Below are positions 20,361-30,840 of a stretch of 64,000 nucleotides of DNA, piece after piece. Made by a program: the position numbers and the translations under genes. The notes beneath the pieces are model-generated. The model was not told the origin of the DNA. It ran no database searches and saw nothing but the letters and a program-made list of their open reading frames with translations. Position 1 is the first letter of the stretch, and the number at the start of each line of letters is the position of its first letter. Source of the stretch: Azorinus chamasolen (lineage: Eukaryota > Mollusca > Bivalvia > Cardiida > Solecurtidae); NCBI GenBank assembly GCA_963576725.1, contig OY755243.1, positions 41,215,243-41,279,242 of the forward strand, given 5' to 3'.

Positions 20361-20700
20361 GGCAGCTAGCTGCTTAATGCAGGATGAAAATCATGAAGAA
20401 AGCTCATTTGGGAGCTTTCTTTATGTTTTTATCCTACATTAACACATTACCCCCTAGTGACGCATTTTTGCGCCTCTATAAAATTCACATTATGAAACCA
20501 TTGTGATAAATAGAGCCTTTGCTCCTATAGGAGCAAATGCTCTATTTATCACAATGGTTTCAAACTACAAAATTCTAAAATTTTCCTTTTCTCTAGTTAA
20601 TGCTCCTTTTCGGTAGATTAATTCAAAAAGACTGGGTCTAAAAATAGCCTCGGACAGAATGAGTTAATTAAGCTGCCACCTGTCTTACAGTCAGGCATTG
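20361..20700 (+). mobile_element. D2 element split by an A-type MITE
   Basis: GGCAGCTAGCTGCTTAATGC arm, AGCTCATTTGGGAGCT centre, ATCCTACATTAA then insert, then TTAATTAAGCTGCCACCTGTC. Confidence 0.7.
20439..20667 (-). mobile_element. TTAA-A type MITE nested in D2
   Basis: TTAACACATTACCCCCTAG start, CTCCTATAGGAG core, CGGACAGAATGAGTTAA end. Confidence 0.8.
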
Positions 20701-20850
20701 ATACAAATTTGAATGTCTGGCTTAGATAGTTTAGTTTAGTTTTATTACTGGCAGCCAGCATTCAATAAAAGGCATTCAATAATGCCTTTGGCCATTTACA
20801 AAACAAATTATCAAATATGGCAAAGACATACAGTTACATACATTTACTTA

Positions 20851-20870
20851 GTGTGTGTGTGTGTGTGTGT
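20851..20870. repeat. (GT)n microsatellite
   Basis: Ten GT units. Confidence 0.95.
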
Positions 20871-21064
20871 AATTGTAATTGTAATCAATTTAGCATATGT
20901 AGTAATTATAATCAGCAGACAGTTATTGTTTACTCATAAATTAAATTTCATATTTTTCTTTTAAAAAATGGCAACTAATAATATTACCCTAAGTATTTGG
21001 ACATACAAACCCAGGAAAACAGTGCAGACCCAGATCAAACTGCTCCTGAGAAGATCAGCTTGAT

Positions 21065-21236
21065 CAGAGTATTTTGTGTCAAAGGCAGGTGGCTGCTTAG
21101 AGCAAGGTGAAAGCAAAACAGAACGCTCCTATAGGAGTGTTTTGTTTTACATTCACCTTGCTTTAAGCAGCCACCTGCCCTAAATACCAACTAATTAACA
21201 TAATTTGGTGGCCGTTATAGAGAGGTTTTACTGTAT
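21065..21236 (+). mobile_element. D element, left end lost (duplication copy 1)
   Basis: Starts at AGTATTTTGTGTCAAAGGC, palindrome GAACGCTCCTATAGGAGTG, end ATAGAGAGGTTTTACTGTA. Confidence 0.8.
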
Positions 21237-21401
21237 GCCAGTCTACTATAAAGTTATCAAAATGACACCAATTTGAATTATTCATCTTTACAAACTATTG
21301 GAGAGGGGAGACTGGATTTCTGAATACTTATGGTAAATAGGGTAGATTGTCACACTGTTTGAAACCTAAGGAAAAGCTATGTTACTCAGCATCTCATCTC
21401 A

Positions 21402-21614
21402 TTAACCTGTACAATGCTGAATTTTCAAATGGACTATTCCAAAATTCAAACAGGTCAAGTTTATGGTGAATATTAAGGGATTTTTCTAAAGAAAAGAGTA
21501 ACATGACAAACAGTGCAGACCCTGATGAGAGGGCTCCTCTAGGAGCCCTCTCATTTGGGTCTACACTATTTGCAAAGGATATTAGTGACTTGTGTCTCGC
21601 ACTGTAAGGGTTAA
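21402..21614 (+). mobile_element. TTAA-E type MITE (copy 1)
   Basis: TTAACCTGTACAATGCTG start, GCAGACCCTGATGAGAGGG arm, CTCCTCTAGGAG core, CTCATTTGGGTCTACAC arm, CGCACTGTAAGGGTTAA end. Confidence 0.85.
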
Positions 21615-21642
21615 GCATCGTTAGTATGAGTTCATTCTATGA

Positions 21643-21864
21643 TAACCCTCTACTTCATATAGACATCTTTTAAGACTTTTGCAGACAGAGTAAACCCTGA
21701 TCATATAGCACCTGTCAGGCTATTTTCTGTTTGTTTACGAAATTCTACAGGTTCTGAAATGGTCAACATAATCCACCTGTTCATTGGCCATTATAAAAAT
21801 TCAGTAAGTGAATATTCATGATGTCATTATTTCTTATATACATATTCAACAGGGAAAGGGTTAA
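21643..21864 (-). mobile_element. C2-type MITE (copy 1)
   Basis: TAACCCTCTACTTCATATAG start, partly deleted hairpin, CAACAGGGAAAGGGTTAA end. Confidence 0.75.
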
Positions 21865-21929
21865 ATTTGCATATATCATTATCAGTCTTTAAGACAGGTG
21901 GCAGTTTCCAGAGGAGCTTTCTGTATCCA

Positions 21930-22090
21930 TAACTATGCATTTCTACGCCTTTGCAAACAGTAGACCCAGATAAGATGGCTCCTATAGAGCCGTCTGGTTA
22001 TGGTCTGCTCTGTTTGCTTTTGATATAATATAGATATGATTCTATAGTTTCTGCCATCAACAATGCATATTCATATAGTAAATGGTTAAG
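21930..22090 (-). mobile_element. C-type MITE fragment (copy 1)
   Basis: CTATGCATTTCTACGCC, GTAGACCCAGATAAGATGGC, CTGGTTATGGTCTGCTCTG, AGTAAATGGTTAA. Confidence 0.65.
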
Positions 22091-22139
22091 AAGCCTCCTG
22101 TCTAAAATATTTTCAGTTCTTCTTTACTAGAAGCTTGGA

Positions 22140-22445
22140 TTAGTAAGGTTTTATTGTACATGTTTTAGACGTAAGTAATTTTCTTTTATCGACTATGGTA
22201 CTGATACAGTAAGGTTTTATTGTACATGTTTTGTACTGTATGTAAATTTCTATTATAGACTATGGTACTGATACAGTAAGGTTTTATTGTACATGTTTTG
22301 TACTGTATGTAAATGTCTATCATAGACTATGGTACTGATACAGTAAGGTTTTATTGTACATGTTATAGACTATGGTACTGATACAGTAAGGTTTTATTGT
22401 ACATGTTATAGACTATGGTACTGATACTTTGTTACTGATACTGAT
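22140..22445 (+). repeat. Minisatellite in copy 1
   Basis: Unit GACTATGGTACTGATACAG, then TAAGGTTTTATTGTACATG, with optional TTTTGTACTGTATGTAAAT. About five units here against two in copy 2 (23925-24065), which explains most of the length difference between the copies. Confidence 0.88.
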
Positions 22446-22499
22446 ACATGTTAACATTATTACTGTTGATATCAAGACCAATATTATATTAGCAGTACC

Positions 22500-22690
22500 T
22501 TAACTCTGTGTGCTAGCAGTGAAATCATGATTACCAATTCGACCAGTTTGGATCCAAATAAGACACTGCATAAAGCGGCATCTCATCGGGATCAAAAGTG
22601 TCAAACAAGTTCTGCAAGGAAATGAGAAACTTTATGTTAAGAATGATACAGACGACAGTTGTTGCAGACGAAATATTACTTAGCAAGCAA
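22500..22690 (+). mobile_element. F-type MITE, degraded (copy 1)
   Basis: TTAACTCTGTGTGCTAGC start, CAGTTTGGATCCAAATAAGAC and GCGGCATCTCATCGGGATC arms, TTGTTGCAGACGAAATATTAC tail as in 17784-17980. Confidence 0.65.
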
Positions 22691-22842
22691 CAAGATAAAT
22701 TAAGTTTTCAAACACCCAATCTCCCCTCTCCATCAGCATGTAAAGCTGAAATTTGGCACCATTTTGATAATTTTTGACAAATAGACGTAGTAGCAAATAG
22801 TGTAGACCCTGATCAAACTGCTCCTGAGAAGATCAGCTTGAT

Positions 22843-23014
22843 CAGGGTATTTTGTGTCAAAGGCAGGTGGCTCCGTAGAGCAAGGTGAAAGCAAAACAGA
22901 ACGCTCCTATAGGAGCGTTTTGTTTTACATTCACCTTGCTTTAAGCAGCCACCTGCCCTAAATACCAACTAATTAACACAATTTGGTGGCCGTTATAGAG
23001 AGGTTTTACTGTCT
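22843..23014 (+). mobile_element. D element (copy 2)
   Basis: Same as 21065-21236; GAACGCTCCTATAGGAGCG palindrome, right end GGTTTTACTGT. Confidence 0.8.
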
Positions 23015-23179
23015 GCCAGTCTACTATAAAGTTATCAAAATGACACCAATTTGAATTATTCATCTTTCCAAACTATTGGAGAGGGGAGACTGGATTTCTG
23101 AATATTTATGGTAAATAGGGTAGATTGTCACACTGTTTGAAACCTAAGGAAAAGCTATGTTACTCAGCATCTCATCTCA

Positions 23180-23392
23180 TTAACCCGTACAATGCTGAAT
23201 TTTCAAATGGACTATTCCAAAATTCAAACAGGTCAAGTTTATGGTGAATATTAAGGGATTTTTCTAAAGAAAAGAGTAACATGACAAACAGTGCAGACCC
23301 TGATGAGAGGGCTCCTCTAGGAGCCCTCTCATTTGGGTCTACACTATTTGCAAAGGATATTAGTGACTTGTGTCCCGCACTGTAAGGGTTAA
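23180..23392 (+). mobile_element. TTAA-E type MITE (copy 2)
   Basis: TTAACCCGTACAATGCTG start, CTCCTCTAGGAG core, GTAAGGGTTAA end, exactly 1778 bp from copy 1. Confidence 0.85.
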
Positions 23393-23419
23393 GCATCGTT
23401 AGTATGAGTTCATTCTATG

Positions 23420-23642
23420 ATAACCCTTTACTTCATATAGACATCTTTTAAGACTTTTGCAGACAGAGTAAACCCTGATCATATAGCACCTGTCAGGCTA
23501 TTTTCTGTTTGTTTACGAAATTCTACAGGTTCTGAAATGGTCAACACAATCCACCTGTTCATTGGCCATTATAAAAATTCGGTTAGTGAATATTCATGAT
23601 GTCATTATTTCTTATATACATATTCAACAGGGAAAGGGTTAA
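23420..23642 (-). mobile_element. C2-type MITE (copy 2)
   Basis: TAACCCTTTACTTCATATAG start, AACAGGGAAAGGGTTAA end. Confidence 0.75.
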
Positions 23643-23924
23643 ATTTTCATATATCATTATCAGTCTTTAAGACAGGTGGCAGTTTCCAGAGGAGCTTTCT
23701 GTATCCATAACTATGCATTTCTACGCCTCTGCAAACAGAGTAGACCCAGATAAGATGGCTCCTATAGAGCCGTCTGGTTATGGTCTGCTCTGTTTGCTTT
23801 TGATATAATATAGATATGTTTCTATAGTTTCTGCCATCAACAATGCATATTCATATAGTAAATGGTTAAGAAGCCTCCTGCTTAAAATATTTTCAGTTCT
23901 TCTTTACTAGAAGCTTGGATTAGT

Positions 23925-24065
23925 AAGGTTTTATTGTACATGTTTTATACGTAAGTAATTTTCTTTTATAGACTATGGTACTGATACAGTAAGGTTTTAT
24001 TGTACATGTTTTGTACTGTATGTAAATTTCTATTATAGACTATGGTACTGATACTTTGTTACTGA
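23925..24065 (+). repeat. Minisatellite in copy 2
   Basis: Two units of the repeat described at 22140-22445. Confidence 0.8.
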
Positions 24066-24186
24066 TACTGATACATGTTAACATTATTACTGTTGGTATC
24101 AAGACCAATATTATATTTAGCAGTACCTTAACTCTTTGTGTGCTTTATTACTGTTGGTATCAAGACCAATATTATATTTAGCAGTA

Positions 24187-24382
24187 CCTTAACTCTTTGT
24201 GTGCTAGCAGTGAAATCATGATTACCTATTCGACCAGTTTGGATCCAAATAAGACACTGCATAAAGCGGCATCTCATCGGGATCAAAAGTGTCAAACAAG
24301 TTTTGCAAGGAAATGAGAAACTTTATGTTAAGAATGATACAGACGACAGTTGTTGCAGACGAAATATTACTTAGCAAGCAAC
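24187..24382 (+). mobile_element. F-type MITE, degraded (copy 2)
   Basis: TTAACTCTTTGTGTGCTAGC start, otherwise as 22500-22690. Confidence 0.65.
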
Positions 24383-24399
24383 AAGATAAATTAAGTTTT

Positions 24400-24550
24400 C
24401 AAACACCCAATCTCCCCTCTCCATCAGCATGTAAAGCTGAAATTTGGCACCATTTTGATAATTTTTGACAAATAGACGTAGTAGCAAATAGTGTAGACCC
24501 TGATCAAACTGCTCCTTTAGGAGCAGTTTATCTGGGTCTGCACTATTTGC
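24400..24550 (-). mobile_element. H-type hairpin element
   Basis: AACACCCAATCTCCCCTCTCC, TTTGGCACCATTTTGATAAT and AGCAAATAGTGTAGACC lead to GATCAAACTGCTCC-TTTA-GGAGCAGTTTATC. This is the intact hairpin at which the upstream duplication breaks. Confidence 0.7.
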
Positions 24551-24647
24551 CTAAGTGTGTATGTCATATACTTTGGGTAATTAGAATATACATGTAAGAT
24601 ATGGCCATGCAATTATATCAACGGTTAGAATGGACTTTCAAAAATGC

Positions 24648-24850
24648 TTAACCCATTCCCTCATATGCTATTTTTATATCTTACCTCTTAGAATATATCT
24701 ACCGAAAAGGAGCATTAACTAGAGGAAATTATTTTTTAGAATTGTGTAGCGTTGAAATCCTATGGAGCAAATGCTGTATTTATCACAATGGTTTCAGTAA
24801 GTGACATTTACAGAAGCGTCAAAAGGCGTCAATATGAGGGAATGGGTTAA
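24648..24850 (+). mobile_element. TTAA-A type MITE, left arm deleted
   Basis: TTAACCCATTCCCTCATATGC start, TCCTATGGAGCAAATGC only, TATGAGGGAATGGGTTAA end. Confidence 0.8.
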
Positions 24851-24869
24851 CAATGTGTTCTTTTCCATG

Positions 24870-25070
24870 TATGTATTCATGAAGTAGAGTGCTAATATTG
24901 ATAATCATATATTAGCAAGAAATATTTTGGCCATGCTTAAAAATATAGAATCAGAATGTATACAATTGGATAAGGAAACAGAGCAGACCCTAGGCAGATG
25001 ACTTGTACAGGATCTGAGGCTTCTCTGTTTGTAGAGGTGTTAAAAGGCATATCTTTGGAATAAAAGATGT
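24870..25070 (+). mobile_element. C-type MITE remnant
   Basis: GGCCATGCTTAAAAATATAG and AGCAGACCCTAGGCAGATG with a damaged right arm. Confidence 0.45.
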
Positions 25071-25249
25071 ATGTATTCTCGCCTATCACCACAAATTTCA
25101 GTGTAATATATGATCAGACGTCTCATTTCCAATATTGAAACTTTCAATAACATATAACTTTCTTCTGCAAAAATTGTAGCCTCCTCTACAATGCTCAAAG
25201 TACATTTTTCATCTATTTATTTTAAAAAACAGTGTCTGAGCAAAAAAAC

Positions 25250-26865
25250 AGTTTGGATTCTCGCATAGGCTATTCTTAGATCCAACCTCTTTGATTAAAT
25301 CTACCAAAAAGGAGCATTTACTAGAGAAAAGGACATTTTCATTCAGAATGGTGTAGTTTTTATACGCCCGTTTGAAAAAACGGGACGTATTATGGAATGG
25401 CGCTGTCTGTGTGTCTGTCCGTCTGTCCGTCTGTAACATCTCTAACTCAAGTTCCGCTTGGTGGATCCTTCTCAAATTTTAACACAATGTTTATCTAGAC
25501 ATCCTACAGTAGCCTGCCAAGTCCCGGTTTGTTTATCCAAGGTCAAGGTCACACAATTGGACTTAGAATTGGCGTTTAGCAAAAATGTTAACCAGTCTGT
25601 CTTTCTGTAACATCTCTAACTCAAGTTCTGCTTGGTGGATCCTTCCCAAATTTAACCACAATGTTTATCTAGACATGCTACAGTAGCCTGCCAAGTCCCG
25701 GCTCATTTATCTAAGGTCAAGGTCGCTTAATTGGACTTAGAATTTGCATTTAGCATTTGCGTTAAGCAAAAATGTTAACCTCAATTTATGTGGAACAAGT
25801 CCACTTATTTACATAACACTTTGTGATAAAGCTTTGAAACTTGGAACACTTGTTCACCGTCACAACCTTCACCTGTAGGCAAGAGTAAATAACTCTGTCA
25901 AGCATTTTGACCGAATTATGCCCCTTTTTAACTTAGAATTTTTGGTTAAGGCTTTGTTAAAGTCCATTTATTTACATAACCCTTTGAGATAAAGCTTTTA
26001 AACTTGGAACACATGTTCACCATCACAACCTTCACCTGTAGGCAAGAGAAAATAACTCTGTCAAGAATTTTGACCGAATTATGCCCCTTTTTAACTTAGA
26101 AATTTTGGTTAAGGCTTTGTTAAAGTCCATTTATTTACATAACCCTTTGAGATAAAGCTTTTAAACTTGGAACACTTGTTCACCATCACAACCTTCACCT
26201 GTAGGCAAGAGAAAATAACTCTGTCAAGCATTTTGACCGAATCATGCCCCTTTTTAACTTAGAATTTTTGGTTAAGGCTTTGTTAAAGTCCATTTATTTA
26301 CATAACCCTTTGAGATAAAGCTTTTAAACTTGGAACACTTGTTTACCTTCACAACTTGCACCTGTAGGCAAGAGTACATAGCTCTGTCAAGCATTTTGAC
26401 CGAATTATGCCCCTTTTTAACTTAGAATTTTTGGTTAAGGTTTTGGTAAAGTCAATTTATTTACATAACCCTTTGAGATAAAGCTTTTAAACTTGGAGCT
26501 TTTGTTCACCATCACATGCTTCACCTGTAGGCAAGAGTACATACAATGTAACTCTGTCAAGCATTTAGACACAATTATGGCACTTTTTAATTTAGAATTT
26601 TTGGTTAAGGTTTTTTGTTAAAGTATGCCTATTTACAACCTTGAAACTTGGTCGCAAAATTGGGCTTAGAATTTGAGTTCAGCAAATACGTTAACCCCAG
26701 TTTATGTTGAACAAGACCCCGACGGGCGTATATTGTGCCCACTGGCACTCTTGTTAAACAAACCATTGTGATAAACAGGAGCAAATGCTCTATTTATCAC
26801 AATGGTTTCACAATGTGACTTTTACGGAAGCGCCAAAAGGTGTCAATATGAGGAAATTGGTTAAG
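25250..26865 (+). mobile_element. TTAA-A type MITE split by a 1.4 kb composite element
   Basis: The left part (CTCGCATAGGC to GTGTAGTTTTT) is followed after 26755 by ACCATTGTGATAAACAGG, AGCAAATGCTC and TATGAGGAAATTGGTTAA. Confidence 0.75.
25363..26755 (+). repeat. Composite element with TATACGCCCG ... CGGGCGTATA ends
   Basis: It begins TATACGCCCGTTTG plus AAAAAACGGG and ends GACGGGCGTATATTGTGCC plus ACTCTTGTT. It carries CTGTCTGTCCG, two units with AACTCAAGTTC..GCTTGGTGGATCC, then about five tandem units of about 160 bp containing TTCACCTGTAGGCAAGAG and TTGACCGAATTATGCCCC. No coding capacity. Confidence 0.8.
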
Positions 26866-26956
26866 TGACTGAGTCGGTATTTCATCTGTATCCAAACTGT
26901 TTGCAAAGGTTATCATGTAATTAGCAGTAGTAGTACTGAAATGGTAAATAGACGAT

Positions 26957-27085
26957 AATCAGTTTCTTTTGGTTGATATGAAAAATATGTCACGAGAAAT
27001 GAGATCGGAGAACAGGGTTTTTATTTACTAGATAAAAACCTATTCGTGTGATATATATTTTTCATATCAACCTAAAGAAGTTGAT
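26957..27085. mobile_element. Foldback element
   Basis: Left ATCAGTTTCTTTTGGTTGAT plus ATGAAAAATATG mirrors the right CATATCAACCTAAAGAAG plus TTGAT. The inner stem is GGTTTTTATTTACTAG/ATAAAAACC. About 40 bp imperfect arms. Confidence 0.75.
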
Positions 27086-27099
27086 TATTCCATTTATTA

Positions 27100-27490
27100 T
27101 GCTTTCCTTCATATAAACACTTTTTTCACGCTTTTGTTAACAGAGTAGACCCAGATCAGATCACTTCTATATGAGCTGTCTGATCATGGTTTGCTCTGTT
27201 TGCTTATGAAATTATAACCCTTTCCTCCATAAATACATCTTTCTACGCCTCTGTAATAGTAATTTCTAGAAACCATTGTGATAAATAGAGCATTTGCTCC
27301 TATGGAGCAAATGCTCTATTTATCACAATGTTTTCTATACTATACAATTATAACATTTTCCTTTTCTCTAGTAAATGCTCCTTTTCGGTAGATTCATTCA
27401 AAGAGGTTGGCTCTAAAATAGCCAATTAATTAATAGATCTGACTACAGTTTCCAAACTCTCATGTGTACTTATACCATTACAAAAAATCA
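27100..27490 (-). mobile_element. C-type MITE split by an A-type MITE
   Basis: CCTTCATATAAACAC, GTAGACCCAGATCAGATC, CTGATCATGGTTTGCTCTG, CTTATGAAATTA; the rest resumes at about 27430 with AATAGATCTGACTACAGTTTC. Confidence 0.65.
27213..27430 (-). mobile_element. TTAA-A type MITE nested in C
   Basis: TAACCCTTTCCTCCATAAA start, GAGCATTTGCTCC-TATG-GAGC palindrome, right end eroded at AATAGCCAATTAATTAA. Confidence 0.7.
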
Positions 27491-27493
27491 GCT

Positions 27494-27725
27494 AACCCTT
27501 TCCCTGTTCAATATTCATCAAAGAGATAATGAGATCTTGAATATTTATTAGTTGAACTTCTATAATATAAACTTTACAAAGAAATTTTCTTTTGCTGTGA
27601 CAAAAACAGTAGACTCAGATCTATATCATGTCAAAAGAACACAGAGCAGACCCTGATCAGATGGCTCCTAAAGGAGCAGTCTGATCTGGCTCTACTCTGT
27701 TTGCAAATGTGTGAAAATGCATTTA
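27494..27725 (+). mobile_element. C2-type MITE, right end lost
   Basis: CTAACCCTTTCCCTGTTCAAT start, GCAGACCCTGATCAGATGG arm, CTCCTAAAGGAG core, CTGATCTGGCTCTACTC arm. Confidence 0.75.
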
Positions 27726-27727
27726 CT

Positions 27728-28101
27728 TTGATGTATTGAACTCGGATAACTCGAACTTCGGGATAACTCAAACTAAATGTTCGGTCCTTCCAAAGCCACA
27801 ATGTACAATTGTTCTAAAATGCATCACTGTGCATATCTAGAAATACATTTGACAGCTTAGTGCAGGTCGAACATAATGCTGACAGCTCCTATTGGAGCTT
27901 TCAGCATTACATTAGACCTGCATTAAGCTGTGAACTTGGGAAATTGGTCAGATTAGAAATCTGATTAGTTATCTCAATGTAATTTTCGAGGGATTGGTGC
28001 AAAACTATTGTAACTCCTTCACAAAGTGGTAGGAGTTACAATAGTTTTCCACCAAGCCCTCGGTATGGTCCCTTGAAGTTCGAGATATCGGAGTTCAACT
28101 G
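27728..28101 (-). mobile_element. TIR element of the TTGAACTCCGATATCTCGAAC type
   Basis: Ends ATTGAACTCGGATAACTCG and CGAGATATCGGAGTTCAAC are inverted repeats, a common pogo/Tigger-like invertebrate terminus. Inside are a D2-like hairpin (27855-27935, CTCCTATTGGAG centre) and a second one with AAAACTATTGTAACTCC facing GGAGTTACAATAGTTTT (about 28000-28050). Confidence 0.7.
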
Positions 28102-28430
28102 TAATATACAGGAATAAATTCTATGTGAAAAAGGTCAAAATTCTAGGACAAAACAAGGATATTGTCCCTGGAAGTGATATCACTAGTGACGATACCAAAT
28201 GTTACATTTATCTAACTGAGCAATCTCTTTAAATCATTAAGAAGTATTTAATATGGACTGATTTTACCGGTAGCCTGTATTCTGAGTGTCCCTGTTTCAT
28301 GAGATTTTGTCTATAATTATGTCATTTTCCAAAAAAAAATAAGATAAAAATTTAAAGATAAATAAAATGATTGAAGGAAATGATTGTCATGCACTCTTGT
28401 TTTTCATCCTGATACAATGAATAATTTTGT
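28102..28430. other. No recognised feature
   Basis: AT-rich; no exon or repeat recognised. Confidence 0.4.
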
Positions 28431-28627
28431 TACAGTAAAACCTCTCTATAACAGCCACTAAATTGTGTTAATTAGTTGGTATTAAGGGCAGGTGGCTGCT
28501 TAAAGCAAGGTGAAAGTAAAACAGAACGCTCCTATAGGAGCGTTCTGTTTTACTTTCACCTTTCTTTAAGTAGCCACCTGCCTTCAACACAAGATACTTG
28601 ATGTAATTTTGTGGCCGTTTTACAGTA
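28431..28627 (+). mobile_element. D element
   Basis: TACAGTAAAACCTCTCTATAA start, GAACGCTCCTATAGGAGCG palindrome in a long stem, right end shortened to GGCCGTTTTACAGTA. Confidence 0.8.
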
Positions 28628-28770
28628 TAATGAAAAGTACAAGAAGTCTTCTAGCAGTACTTGAAGATAACCAACTGGTATGTAAATAGCTTGGATGCAG
28701 TTTGAGTGAACAGTTACTAACTTAAGTCATCTTTTCATGATCCAGCCTGTTTGACATTTTGATTGTGGTA

Positions 28771-28950
28771 TTAACCCTTCGCTTGCTATTCACATCAATA
28801 TACCTACCTGTAAATAGTGAAGACCCAGATGAGACAGCTCCTGCAGGAGCTGTCTCATCAGGGTCTGCACTATTTACAAGTTGATTGTGCAACCAATGCA
28901 CTCCACAGCAGTGATTTCACAGCGAAATGCTTGTACACAGTGAAGATATA
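28771..28950 (+). mobile_element. TTAA-G type element, copy 1
   Basis: TTAACCCTTCGCTTGCTATT start, GAAGACCCAGATGAGACAG, CTCCTGCAGGAG core, CTCATCAGGGTCTGCAC. Nearly identical to 31591-31770, including GTACACAGTGAAGATAT at the far side. Confidence 0.75.
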
Positions 28951-28998
28951 TGTAATTATACTACAGGGCATGGGTAAAGAATTAAAAACATTTTCTTT

Positions 28999-29305
28999 TT
29001 ATGCCCCCCAGATCTGGCATAATGTTTTTGCCCTGTTTGTTTGTTTGTCACCAGTTTTAACATTGGTCATAACTTTTTAGCCAGTACAGATAGAGACTTG
29101 AAATTTAGCATGCATATGTATCTCATAAAACCGCACATTTTGAGGGTGACATATCAAAGTCAAGGTCATCCTTCAAGGTCAGAGGTCAAATATATAGGTC
29201 AAATTACTGACTTTAACATTTGGCCATAACTTTTGAACCAGTAAAGATAGACTCTTGGTATTTGGCATGCACGTGTATCTCATGAAGCTACACATTTTGA
29301 TTATT
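28999..29305 (+). repeat. Two-unit remnant of the AGGTCA array element
   Basis: TTTTATGCCCCCCAGATC start, CATTGGTCATAACTTTT, CATCCTTCAAGGTCAGAGG; matches 205-2600. Confidence 0.75.
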
Positions 29306-29380
29306 ATACTAAGCCTATCACAGTTATCCATGCTTGATCCCAGCATTTCAGTAAAATCTTGCATTTAAAATGAACTACAA

Positions 29381-29404
29381 GGGGGGGGGGGGGGGGGGGG
29401 GGGG
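29381..29404. repeat. Poly-G run
   Basis: 24 consecutive G, directly before the SINE. Confidence 0.95.
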
Positions 29405-29670
29405 TCTATGGCCGAGTAGTTATAAGTCTTTGACTGACAATTGCTTAGCCCCTCACCGCTGTGGATTTTTCATGTGAGGAAGCCTTCCAGCTGGTTTGTG
29501 GTAGGTCATTGGTTCTACTGGGATGTTCTTTTGTGCACAAAACAATGCAATATCTTCCGTGCCTGGAAGAGCCCCTTGGGTCTTCCTCCACCTGTTATTA
29601 GCTGGATGTCTTGATATGACTGAAATACTGTTAAAGCAACGTAAAACCTGATAAAAAAAAAAACCCCAAC
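29405..29670 (+). mobile_element. tRNA-related SINE, copy 1
   Basis: Begins TCTATGGCCGAGTAGTTAT, like a pol III A box. It has CACCGCTGTGG, TTTTTCATGTGAGGAAGCC, CAGCTGG and GGTAGGTCATTGGTTCTACT, and ends in A10. The reverse copy at 41587-42030 adds GGTTCGAATCC, a good B box. The A-tail and shared body support a SINE. Confidence 0.65.
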
Positions 29671-29855
29671 TACATGACCCAATTATGCCACAAACACTGT
29701 CTGCCTCATTTCTAAATTTGTAGGTTTGTCTTTAATTTTTTTTATAAAATGCGCATACACATGTGGTGTCATTCTCCAAAGCATGTACACAAATGAATCT
29801 TTATCAAACCATTCTATAATCTTGTGATTACCAGTTTGATTCCTGATAAAAATAT

Positions 29856-30084
29856 TTAACTTATTCCCTCATAGACTATTTTTAGACGCAATCGCTTTTA
29901 ATAAATCTTCCGAAAAGGAACAGCAACTATAGAAAAGGAGAAACTTAGAATTATGTAGTTTTGAAACTATTGTGATAAATAGAGCATTTGCTTCTATGGA
30001 GCAAATGCTGTATTTATCACAATGGTTTCAAAAAATGATATATACAGAGGCATCAAAAGGTGTCAGTAGGAGAGAGTGGGTTAA
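29856..30084 (+). mobile_element. TTAA-A type MITE
   Basis: TTAACTTATTCCCTCATAG start, GAGCATTTGCTTC-TATG-GAGC palindrome, GAGAGAGTGGGTTAA end. Confidence 0.8.
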
Positions 30085-30303
30085 GCATCTCATCAGAATC
30101 CATAAGGTTAGACTCGCTGATTATAATTTTTTAAAAGAAATTGTGTAAAATATTTAGAAATGAAGGAGATGACAAGTTTTGGAGATTACAATTGCTCAGA
30201 CTGCTACAGGTGGATGGACAATTAGTTTGATAATTGAATTTCTCAATAAAATTGCCTGGAGTAATATGACAACATTAATAGACCTCAACTTGCCTATCAG
30301 GAC

Positions 30304-30510
30304 TTAACACATTCCCTCCTAGTGACGGATTTTAGCGTATCTGTAAAAGTCACATTTTGAAACGCTGAATAGGAGCAAATGCTCTATTTATCACAATAGT
30401 TTTAAAACTACACAATTCTGAAGTTCTCCTTTTTTATAGTTAATGCACCTTTTCGGTAGATTTATTCAAAGTGGTTGGGACTAAAAATAGTCTAGAAGGG
30501 AATGAGTTAA
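30304..30510 (-). mobile_element. TTAA-A type MITE, one arm deleted
   Basis: TTAACACATTCCCTCCTAG start, only GGAGCAAATGCTC kept, GAAGGGAATGAGTTAA end. Confidence 0.8.
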
Positions 30511-30744
30511 CTGGCTTTTAAAGACAGGTTGAATCCAGGTCAAATGTTGAATACTTCAGTTTATGATTAGGATTTGAACAGTTTTACACAGAGTCTTAAG
30601 CATAAACCTTTATTCCATTAATACGTCTTTCTATGCCTTTTCAAACTACATTGTACAGTAAGAAAACTCGATACTACAAAATTTTAGTAATGAGTGAGTG
30701 AGTGAATTGGGTTAAATTTTAGTAATGAAGAATTTGTCTTTGTA

Positions 30745-30838
30745 GGCAGATGACTGCTTAATGCATGGTGAAATTCATGCAGAAAGCTCCTAGAGAAGCT
30801 TTCTGCCCGACTTTCACCCTGCACTAAGCTGCCACCTA
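30745..30838 (+). mobile_element. D2 hairpin fragment
   Basis: GGCAGATGACTGCTTAATGC, GCAGAAAGCTCCTAGAGAAG, TGCACTAAGCTGCCACCT; outer ends are missing. Confidence 0.6.
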
Positions 30839-30840
30839 TA

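Larger units (their letters stand above)
21033..22810 (+). repeat. Tandem segmental duplication, copy 1
   Basis: 1778 bp, highly similar to 22811-24501 with the same order of D, E, C2, C, minisatellite and F-like elements. Both copies begin GATCAAACTGCTCCT, which is also where copy 2 ends (24502). Confidence 0.92.
22811..24501 (+). repeat. Tandem segmental duplication, copy 2
   Basis: Second copy of 21033-22810, 1691 bp. It has fewer minisatellite units and a private duplication of a segment of about 55 bp (TTACTGTTGGTATCAAGACC) near 24080-24190. Confidence 0.92.
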
